Origin: CAZDBA01 sp964503615
Lineage (GTDB): Bacteria; Planctomycetota; Planctomycetia; Pirellulales; Pirellulaceae
DNA: 29,140 nucleotides
Direction of reading: 5' to 3'
NCBI GenBank assembly: GCA_964503615.1
Contig: CAZDBA010000052.1
Coordinates: 1-29,140, forward strand
The number at the start of each line of letters is the position of its first letter. Within the stretch, counting starts at the first letter, position 1. Below the pieces are notes generated by a model. The model worked only from the letters and a program-made list of their open reading frames with translations. It was not told where the DNA came from and did not search any database. The position numbers were made by a program, and so were the translations under genes. Positions 7,213 through 14,054 of the stretch are shown piece after piece.

Positions 7213-9684
7213 ATGTCCATTTCTGATAAACTTCGGGTCGTTGGTGAAGAACTTCGCTGGCAATGTAAAACGGGTGAATGCAATTTTAAGTCGACCGAAC
7301 AGATCGACATCAGCGAAACGGTGCTTGGGCAAGAAGCTGCTCATCAAGCACTCTCGTTCGGCATTCAGTGCTTTGCCCGCGGTCAGAACGTCTATGTAAG
7401 AGGCCCTCGAGGCACCGGTCGAATGACGATGGTGCGACAATTGCTCAAGGATCTTGCACCACCTGCGACGAACAAAAAAGATTGTTGCTACGTTCACAAT
7501 TTTAAACGACCAGACCATCCTCGACTGATTACGCTCGCTCCGGGACAAGCTCCCGAGTTCAAGCGTGCGATGCGTGAACTGGCCGAGTTCGCACAGGAGG
7601 GACTTTTCAAAGCGTTAACCGGCGAGCCCTTTTCGACTCAGCGCGATTTGATCAAAGCCAAACTTCAAGAACAGGCCAGCGAGCACATGCAGCCGCTGGA
7701 AAAAGAGCTTGCCGAAAATGGACTCGCTTTGGTCACAATGCAAAATGGTCCGGTTTCCCAAACCGCGATATTCCCCGTCGTTGATGGTAAACCCGTTTCA
7801 CCCGAACAATTACGTGAAATGGTCGCTCAAGAAACCGCACCTTCAGAACAGTGGGAGGCGTTCCAGGCGCTTTACCCAAAATTCGAAAAACAAATGGGCG
7901 AGGTGAGTCGTAAGGTCTCTGAGATCTTTGCCGAGGGTAAGAAACAGATCGGTGAGATGAACGAAAGGGCGGCTCGCGACCTGTTGAGTGGAATCACCAA
8001 CCGAATCAAAAGCAGCTTTTCGCAAGACAAAGTTGCACAATATATCGACGATGTTATTGATGATCTTATCGTTTTCCAAATGGAAGCTGGCGAAGAAGGC
8101 GCCGACCTGACCGAACTGTACGGTGTTAACGTTGTTCTTACGCAGGACGATTCTCACACTCGCCCCGTCATCGAAGAGAACTCACCCAACATTTTGAACA
8201 TGCTGGGAACAGTCGACCCCAACTGGGCTCCTAACGAAATGCCCACCTCCGACTATCGTGGCGTGCGAGGCGGAGCGTTGTTAGCCGCTGACGAAGGATA
8301 TCTCGTTCTGGACGTCAACGATCTTATCTCGCAACCCGGTTGTTGGGCGATGTTGATGCGAACATTGCGAACAGGTCGTCTTGAGATTGTGCCGGCGGAA
8401 TTGGGCGCTATGCAAGGTCGCGCCGTCGTGCTGCCCGAACCGATTGACGTCAACATCCGTGTTATTCTCGTGGGTGATGCGGGAACGTATTACAAGTTGG
8501 ACTACCACGATCCCGACTTTCGCGAACTGTTTAAAGTCCTCGCCGATTTCGATGACTTAGTAGATCGAGACGAGATCGGCATCAATCAATATGCGGCAGT
8601 GATTGCCCATTTGGTTGCCAAAGAAAACTTGCCGCACTTCGACGGCTCTGCGATCGCTGAACTGACCGCACACGGCGCGCGGATCGCCTCCCGTGCCAAC
8701 CGTTTGACCGCGCGGTTCGGGCGAATTGCTGACATTGCACGCGAGGCCGCTTTTTTGGCAACTCAATCCGGTGCCGATTTAGCCACAGGAAAGCATGTTT
8801 GCGACGCGGTTAAGCGAACGAAGCAAAGGGCCAGCCTGCCATCACGACGCTTTAAAGAGTTCGTTGAGTCTGGCACGATTTTGGTTGAAACCAGCGGTGA
8901 TGTCGTTGGCCAGATCAACGGCCTGGCGGTCATGCGAAGTGGTCCACTCACCTACGGATTCCCCGCGCGAATTACAGCCACGATCGGCCCTGGTAGTGCC
9001 GGACTGATCAACATCGAAGGCCGCGCGCAAATGTCCGGCTCGATCCACACCAAAGGCTTTCATATCTTGGGCGGACTGTTGCGTTACTTGCTAAAGACCA
9101 AACACCCTTTGGCCTTTAGCGCCTCACTGGCTTTCGAACAAAGCTACGGAGGAATTGACGGCGATTCCGCTTCAGGCGCAGAAATGGTTTGCTTGTTGAG
9201 CGCATTGACGGGCGTGCCGATCAAACAGTCGATGGCAATGACCGGCGCTATCGATCAACACGGACATATCGAAGCGATCGGCGGTGTAAACGAAAAGGTC
9301 GAAGGGTTCTTCGATGCCTGCGAACATTTTGGATTGACCGGCGATCAGGGATGCGTAATCCCGAAATCCAATGCCGGTGATTTGATGCTTCGCAAAGACG
9401 TTGCGGAAGCTTGCGATAAGGGGAAATTCCATGTTTACGCAGTGGAAAGGATCGAGCAGGCGCTGGAAATCATGACGGGACAACCGGCGGGAGAGTTCGG
9501 TAAAGACGGATACCCAGAAGGTTCACTTTTGCAAAAGGCAGTTGACCAAGCGTTCCAGTATTGGCAACAGACGCTGACCAGCCCTCGCAAGTTGACTCAT
9601 GTAGAATCCGAAAGCGGCGCGGATGACCAACAGCCCTTAGCGCCCGACGACATCGGAGAGCGACAACAGGATTCTCATGAGTGA
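7213..9684 (+). CDS. Lon-like ATP-dependent protease (AAA_32 / S16)
   Basis: Cytosolic protease of 823 residues related to the Lon-like family with an AAA_32 ATPase domain (the YcbZ/LonH type), not classical LonA. A P-loop-like segment GPRGTGRM at 64-71 has Arg where Walker A normally has Lys, as I recall for this family. A long insertion follows at about 110-290, with coiled-coil character. The ATPase core resumes with GGALLAADEGYLVLDVNDL, a Walker B-like site. The C-terminal protease domain (about 560-780) carries catalytic S652 in GDSASG and K695 in GGVNEKVEG. The last 50 residues are polar. The start ATG has no strong ribosome site. Its stop overlaps the start of the SPOUT gene by eight bases, so the two are probably co-translated. 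It likely degrades unfolded or regulatory proteins; the substrate is unknown. Confidence 0.9.
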   Translation: MSISDKLRVVGEELRWQCKTGECNFKSTEQIDISETVLGQEAAHQALSFGIQCFARGQNVYVRGPRGTGRMTMVRQLLKDLAPPATNKKDCCYVHNFKRPDHPRLITLAPGQAPEFKRAMRELAEFAQEGLFKALTGEPFSTQRDLIKAKLQEQASEHMQPLEKELAENGLALVTMQNGPVSQTAIFPVVDGKPVSPEQLREMVAQETAPSEQWEAFQALYPKFEKQMGEVSRKVSEIFAEGKKQIGEMNERAARDLLSGITNRIKSSFSQDKVAQYIDDVIDDLIVFQMEAGEEGADLTELYGVNVVLTQDDSHTRPVIEENSPNILNMLGTVDPNWAPNEMPTSDYRGVRGGALLAADEGYLVLDVNDLISQPGCWAMLMRTLRTGRLEIVPAELGAMQGRAVVLPEPIDVNIRVILVGDAGTYYKLDYHDPDFRELFKVLADFDDLVDRDEIGINQYAAVIAHLVAKENLPHFDGSAIAELTAHGARIASRANRLTARFGRIADIAREAAFLATQSGADLATGKHVCDAVKRTKQRASLPSRRFKEFVESGTILVETSGDVVGQINGLAVMRSGPLTYGFPARITATIGPGSAGLINIEGRAQMSGSIHTKGFHILGGLLRYLLKTKHPLAFSASLAFEQSYGGIDGDSASGAEMVCLLSALTGVPIKQSMAMTGAIDQHGHIEAIGGVNEKVEGFFDACEHFGLTGDQGCVIPKSNAGDLMLRKDVAEACDKGKFHVYAVERIEQALEIMTGQPAGEFGKDGYPEGSLLQKAVDQAFQYWQQTLTSPRKLTHVESESGADDQQPLAPDDIGERQQDSHE

Positions 9685-10249
9685 TTTTCAAAACCCACAA
9701 GAGCTAAAACAATCGGACGACAAGCCTGAATGTTATTTGATCTTGTTCAACATCGCCAAAGATTCAAATTTTGGATTTCTGATTCGGACGGCAAACGCTT
9801 TCGGAGCCAAAATTCTGGTCGCTGGACGAAACAAAGTTACACGCTTCGGCGCAACGGCAAGAACTCGACGCACACCTCTGCAAAAGTTTCGCTTCTTTGA
9901 CGAGGCGATCGAGTTCGTGCGTCAGCGAAACTGTGAAATTCTGGGAGTGGAGATCGGCGAGGAAGCCCATTCCGTCTGGGACGAACCGTTTTCTGGCAAC
10001 ACTGCGTTTATCATTGGCAACGAAGGTGAGGGACTTTCGCCTAAACAGTTGGAGATCGCCGATCGACTGGTCTATATCCCACAGTTTGGCACCGCGGTAT
10101 CGTTAAACATCAACGTTGCTACCGGAATCGTGTTAAGTCAATTCGCGCGCTGGGCGGGCTACGAACAGACTCCGATCGCCGGACGTAAGTATCTTTCGAA
10201 TTCAACTGCTAAAGAATATGCGGCTAAAACCGGAAGCTTGAAACCGTAG
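9677..10249 (+). CDS. SpoU/TrmH-family RNA 2'-O-methyltransferase
   Basis: SPOUT-class methyltransferase of 190 residues. All three family motifs are present: motif 1 NFGFLIRTANAFG (N31, R37), motif 2 FIIGNEGEGLS (N115-E116-G117) and motif 3 VYIPQFGTAVSLNINVATG (S142, N144). These build the knotted SAM-binding site, and the enzyme should transfer a methyl group to a ribose 2'-OH in tRNA or rRNA. It lacks the N-terminal substrate-binding extension of RlmB, so the target cannot be assigned. The start ATG lies within the last codons of the Lon-like gene (ATGAGTGA overlap). It is convergent with trmN6, with only seven bases between the two stop codons. Confidence 0.92.
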   Translation: MSDFQNPQELKQSDDKPECYLILFNIAKDSNFGFLIRTANAFGAKILVAGRNKVTRFGATARTRRTPLQKFRFFDEAIEFVRQRNCEILGVEIGEEAHSVWDEPFSGNTAFIIGNEGEGLSPKQLEIADRLVYIPQFGTAVSLNINVATGIVLSQFARWAGYEQTPIAGRKYLSNSTAKEYAAKTGSLKP

Positions 10250-10256
10250 ACTCGGG

Positions 10257-11042
10257 TCAGTTCTTATCGTCGGCAAACCTCAAATGAAAATCCTGAGTTA
10301 GCGTTCGGTACTCAGCGGTAAACTCATGCCGCTTTGATTCAACGATCAATTCGGTATGAACAATCTCGGAACCGTTTCGATGTCTACCTTCTCGCCGCTT
10401 GGTAAATTCTAACAACACTCGTTTCAATTCGGCGGTAGGATTGGGTCGAACATCGGTACGAGACAGCAGGCCAAAACCTTCTTCGGCAGCGATCTGGATC
10501 GTTTCGATCGCTTGTTCATAAGGCAACACCAAACAAAGCCTACCCGTGGCACTTAGAATCGAGTGAGCGTCAACAAACAAAGAGCGGCGAGGCAGCTGGT
10601 CCGAATGCCGAGCGCGCTGACGTGGTGCACTGTCAGGCAAATAGGAGTTCGAGAAAAACGGCGGATTGCAAACCGCCAAATCATACGGTGATTCACGATC
10701 CAATCCCGCCGTTAACTCTTGCAAAGAAAGATGAATCTCGCTCAACCTGTTCGGCAACCGCTCCCTCCAAGGCGAGTTTGAAAAGTTCTCAAGAGCCTGA
10801 GCCGCAGCAGCGGAGTCCACATCAATTGCATGGACAACCGTTTTAGGGGCGGCCGTTCGCTGGCCGATCATCAGTGCGATCAAACCAGATCCGGTCCCGA
10901 TGTCGATCGTCCGTTTTGCGCCGCGAACGGGCGCCCAACTGCCTAGTAACACGCCGTCCGTGCCGACCTTCATGGCCGCACCTTGATCGCGGACCTCAAA
11001 CTGCTGGAATCGAAACGGACGCTTGGTGCCGCCTTGTTTCAT
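10257..11042 (-). CDS. trmN6: tRNA1(Val) (adenine-37-N6)-methyltransferase-like protein
   Basis: Class I SAM-dependent methyltransferase of 261 residues matching the TrmN6/YfiC family. The N-terminal FRFQQFEVRDQGAAMKVGTDGVLLGSW is typical of the family. The SAM loop is DIGTGSGLIALM (about 47-58), and NPPFFSNS provides the NPPF catalytic motif of N6-adenine methyltransferases. In E. coli the enzyme methylates A37 of tRNA1(Val); close relatives may have other targets, so substrate assignment is by family only. The gene begins six bases after the M42 peptidase stop on the same strand, and the pair looks like one transcription unit. No strong ribosome site of its own was seen, which fits translational coupling. 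Confidence 0.88.
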   Translation of the reverse strand: MKQGGTKRPFRFQQFEVRDQGAAMKVGTDGVLLGSWAPVRGAKRTIDIGTGSGLIALMIGQRTAAPKTVVHAIDVDSAAAAQALENFSNSPWRERLPNRLSEIHLSLQELTAGLDRESPYDLAVCNPPFFSNSYLPDSAPRQRARHSDQLPRRSLFVDAHSILSATGRLCLVLPYEQAIETIQIAAEEGFGLLSRTDVRPNPTAELKRVLLEFTKRREGRHRNGSEIVHTELIVESKRHEFTAEYRTLTQDFHLRFADDKN

Positions 11043-11048
11043 ACCGGA

Positions 11049-12110
11049 TCACTTGGGGATGAACGATTGGTGATCTTCGACGGAACATGCAAAATGAGCC
11101 AACAACTCGGCTGCATGGTCAATATCATCCAGAGAAATCGTTTCCACAGCGCTGTGCATGTAACGATTGGGAACCGCAAGGATTCCAGTAGCGACTCCGC
11201 CTCGTGTGACTTGCAAAGCGTTCGAGTCGTTCGATGCCGCGCGGCCAAGTGCATTACATTGAAACGGGATTTTGTTCGAAGTGCCCAGCGACTTAAGCCG
11301 CGATGCGACTTCTGGATTAACGTTCGGCCCGCGAACGATCACGGGACCACCACCGAGCTTGATATCACCTTGCTGTTTTGGATCAACGGTTGGGCAATCG
11401 GTTGCATGCGTGACATCAACGGCGATCCCAATATGCGGGTCGATCCCGTAAGCGGCAGTGCGGGCTCCGCGAAGACCAATTTCTTCTTGCACGGTACTAA
11501 CGGCAAACAGGTTACATTTCAAACCTTTCGCTGCTGCCCGCCGAAGCGCTTCGACGCACACCCACAAACCGGTGCGGTTATCCATTGCTGGCGAATTGGC
11601 CAGATTGTTAAGCATCGGTTGAAAGCCCAATTGGAGCGTAACGCTGTCGCCGATCTCAACGATGCTCGAAGCTTGTTCTTTATCTGAAGCTCCAATGTCG
11701 ATCCAAAGGTCCTTGGTTTTGACAACCTTTTTTCGCTCTTCCGGATCCAACAAGTGAATCGCTTTCCGCGCAATCACGCCCTGAATAGGACCTTGCGAGG
11801 TCCAAACGGTCATGCGTTGTCCGATTAATTGTTGAGGGTCCCAGCCCCCTACGGTCTGCGTGTAGATAAATCCGTTCTCATCGATTTGAGATACGACCAA
11901 TCCGATCTGGTCGCAATGCCCCGCCAACATAACTCGGGTATCAGCCGAACTGTTAACCGAAAGTGAGACGTTGCCGTGCAAGTCGGTCGTAACCTCTTCG
12001 GCAAACGACTCAGCGTACTTGCGAACGATATTCTGAACCGGTTGCTCGTATCCCGAGACGCCTGGGGTAGTAACCAATTCAATCAGAAAATCTTTAGCTG
12101 CCTTTTCCAC
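11049..12110 (-). CDS. M42-family metallo-aminopeptidase
   Basis: Cytosolic zinc or cobalt aminopeptidase of 353 residues (M42, glutamyl aminopeptidase / FrvX-like; sometimes annotated as endoglucanase). The expected ligands are visible: H65 and catalytic D67 in AGHCDQIG, bridging D177 in AMDNRTG, catalytic E209 and ligand E210 in VQEEIGLRG, D232 in AVDVTHATD, and H319 in YMHSAVE. The length is normal. The start is GTG at 12110 with AAGG close upstream. Members form tetrahedral dodecamers that trim peptides released by larger proteases, which would fit a peptide-recycling role beside the nearby Lon-like protease, although the two genes are on opposite strands. trmN6 follows after six bases. 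Confidence 0.93.
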   Translation of the reverse strand: MEKAAKDFLIELVTTPGVSGYEQPVQNIVRKYAESFAEEVTTDLHGNVSLSVNSSADTRVMLAGHCDQIGLVVSQIDENGFIYTQTVGGWDPQQLIGQRMTVWTSQGPIQGVIARKAIHLLDPEERKKVVKTKDLWIDIGASDKEQASSIVEIGDSVTLQLGFQPMLNNLANSPAMDNRTGLWVCVEALRRAAAKGLKCNLFAVSTVQEEIGLRGARTAAYGIDPHIGIAVDVTHATDCPTVDPKQQGDIKLGGGPVIVRGPNVNPEVASRLKSLGTSNKIPFQCNALGRAASNDSNALQVTRGGVATGILAVPNRYMHSAVETISLDDIDHAAELLAHFACSVEDHQSFIPK

Positions 12111-12447
12111 GATTCGACCTTGTTTCTTTTGAGTTGAGAAATTTGCTTGACCTAATTTAGCGTAAATGTGCCGTGATTGTTATTCGTGTTTGCCACCTGC
12201 AATTAGTGCCAAACCTGCACGCAAAATTGCTATTTCCCAATCGTTTTGAGTCTGGAGCCACGTGTTGTGGAAATTAGCTAGACACAACCGATTGCGAAAA
12301 GCTACTTTTCGGCATGAACGATCAAAATCAAAACACAGTTGATGTGCAGACAACAATCACGAATCCAGAACAAACTTTGAACTAGCTCCGCTTTGTAGTT
12401 ACATCCGATTGCTTCAAGTCCATCAGGGCTTCTGATAAAATCAATGC
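12111..12447. other. Divergent intergenic region
   Basis: This 337-bp gap lies between the divergently transcribed M42 peptidase and DUF434 genes and should hold both promoters. I found no clear paired -35/-10 boxes, RNA gene or repeat. Confidence 0.4.
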
Positions 12448-13176
12448 ATGAACCACACAAATCGCCATCGCGGCCCGCATCCAAAAGATGAGAGTATTTT
12501 TGCAGCCAACCATTTACCAAAACTGACAACGGCTCTAAATGACTACTGTTGGCTGCTGTCCAACGGATACACCCCCAACGCCTCCATGAAACTTGTAGGC
12601 GATCGCTTTCAACTAGTCGATCGACAACGATTGTTGCTAACACGCTGCGCTTGCAGTGACACCCAACGACAAAATCGACAATTGAAAGAACTGGCCCCTG
12701 GCAAACTTTCTGGTCAGACAATTCATATTGATGGTTTTAATTTGTTGATTACGCTCGAAAGCGCGTTGTCTAATGGCTTTGTCTTTTCAGGCGCCGACGG
12801 ATGTTACCGTGACATGGCCAGCATCCACGGAACTTACCGACGAGTCAATGAAACCCGGTCCGCGATCGAACTAGTGGGGCATTACTTAGAATCCCTCAAT
12901 GTGCAAAAAACCTGCTGGTTACTGGATCAACCCGTTTCCAACAGCGCCCGTCTGATGTGCCTAATTGACGAAGTGGCCGCGGAAGAAGGCTGGAATTGGC
13001 AATCCGAACTAAGCAAAAGTCCCGACTTTGATCTCAAGCAAATGAATGAAATCACCGTTACAGCAGACGGGATGATTTTGGACGCGGTTGATCGCTGGTT
13101 CAATTTAGCAAAGCATATCATTGACCAACGCATCTCAAATGCGAGGTTAATTTCATTTCAGGCAAAACAAGCCTAG
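12448..13176 (+). CDS. DUF434 / DUF5616 domain protein
   Basis: Conserved hypothetical protein of 242 residues. Residues about 5-70 (RHRGPHPKDESIF, YCWLLSNGY, VGDRFQLVDRQR) fit DUF434. Residues about 85-230 fit the DUF5616 domain often joined to it: IHIDGFNLL (D95), GADGCYRDMASIHGTYRR, then a CWLLDQPVSNS segment and TADGMILDAVDRWFNL. Scattered conserved acidic residues (D95, D117, D122, D205 region) give it a nuclease-like (PIN-like) look, but that is only inference. The start ATG lacks a strong ribosome site. No operon partner: the neighbours are divergent or convergent. Family identity is fairly sure; activity is unknown. Confidence 0.8.
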   Translation: MNHTNRHRGPHPKDESIFAANHLPKLTTALNDYCWLLSNGYTPNASMKLVGDRFQLVDRQRLLLTRCACSDTQRQNRQLKELAPGKLSGQTIHIDGFNLLITLESALSNGFVFSGADGCYRDMASIHGTYRRVNETRSAIELVGHYLESLNVQKTCWLLDQPVSNSARLMCLIDEVAAEEGWNWQSELSKSPDFDLKQMNEITVTADGMILDAVDRWFNLAKHIIDQRISNARLISFQAKQA

Positions 13177-13331
13177 GCGATACCAAACTCAGCCTCTGGG
13201 ATTTATCCGCTGACGGCAGCATTGAATTTGACTCCGCATTGGCAATGAGAAACATTGTCAATGAATGACGCGGTCGTCCCGATCTGTGTTGTGAGCCATT
13301 GAAATAACCACAAAAGAAACGAGAGGAAGAT

Positions 13332-13526
13332 CTACTTTTGCTCAGCGGACTTTTCTTCTTCGGATTCTTCTTTCTTTTTGTCTTCCTTTGAGACTGAGTC
13401 GTCCGATTCCGGATAGACCTCTTTGGCTCGTTTTTCATACGTTCCCAAATCACAACCCGCTGAAGTAATGAAACAGCTCAATAACAAAAGGAAAATGAAA
13501 ACTGCAGGTTTGCGGATGAAATGCAT
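13332..13526 (-). CDS. Small acidic lipoprotein
   Basis: Short protein of 64 residues with a lipoprotein signal: a Lys/Arg n-region (HFIRK), a hydrophobic core, and an SAGC lipobox placing the lipidated Cys near residue 25. The mature part is short and highly charged, ending in a Lys/Glu/Ser-rich tail (KEDKKKEESEEEK). I chose ATG 13526 over a TTG seven codons upstream; AAAGG lies about 11 bases before it, rather far. Similar small charged lipoproteins are common in planctomycetes and have no known role. It is convergent with the DUF434 gene. Confidence 0.6.
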   Translation of the reverse strand: MHFIRKPAVFIFLLLLSCFITSAGCDLGTYEKRAKEVYPESDDSVSKEDKKKEESEEEKSAEQK

Positions 13527-13647
13527 TAGAATATCGACCTTTAACAATGGTTGGATGGAGCTACAAAGTCGCTATCTTAATAGGGCCGATCAAATTGTAC
13601 CAACGACTGCCAGCTCTTCTTTCCGGAGCGAATAGAACAGGGCACAA

Positions 13648-13671
13648 AAGCCGCCCGTAACCGAGCGGCTT
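13648..13671 (-). terminator. Terminator-like hairpin
   Basis: AAGCCGC (13648-13654) pairs with GCGGCTT (13665-13671); after one C/A mismatch two more pairs close a TAAC loop. On the minus strand the stem runs into TTTTG. It lies 34 bases past the stop of the PEP-CTERM relic at 13705-13803, which it probably once terminated. The plus-strand side is also T-rich (TTCATTTTTGTTT), so it could work in both directions. Confidence 0.6.
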
Positions 13672-13704
13672 CTTCATTTTTGTTTCAAGTTATCAGCAAC
13701 TTGG

Positions 13705-13803
13705 TTATGTGCGACGTCGACGCCCCAGCCGATCAGCCCCATAGCAAGGCCCAACTGTTCCAGGTTCTGGAACAGTTGTAATTGCGATGGTCACGATTAG
13801 CTA
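13705..13803 (-). pseudogene. Relic of a PEP-CTERM protein gene (3' end)
   Basis: On the minus strand one frame reads VPEPGTVG, then loses hydrophobicity, and ends in GRRRRT plus a stop. The neighbouring frame supplies the missing hydrophobic stretch (GLAMGLIGWG). The pieces together make a normal PEP-CTERM tail broken by two compensating indels. Upstream in the VPEP frame a stop codon (TAG) appears within about 35 bases and no signal peptide or start is visible. A terminator-like hairpin follows. The rest of 13804-14054 shows no gene. Confidence 0.65.
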
Positions 13804-14054
13804 TAATCTCGATCTCATTAGGCTTCACACCGATTGCCCTCCGTCTTGAAAGCTGAGCGGCCTTCGCCAAATCAGTTAGATCACCCAAGACCCCACATCT
13901 GCTACGCATTTGCACGCTAGCAAGGATCACATCTTCACGTTCTGCCCCTCACTCGTCGATAGGTGAAGAGAGACTTTTCTGTTTGGTCCGATTATCGGGA
14001 TTACTTTGATCCCGATTTCGAACAGTCGACCCTGACCCTAATGCGAGACCGGGC

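Noticed and set aside
11049..12110. Endoglucanase, a common automatic name for this family
   Set aside because: All M42 peptidase metal ligands and the catalytic Glu are present; cellulase activity is not indicated.
13733..13930. Minus-strand 65-residue open frame
   Set aside because: It overlaps the PEP-CTERM relic in a different frame, lacks any recognisable motif and has no ribosome site.
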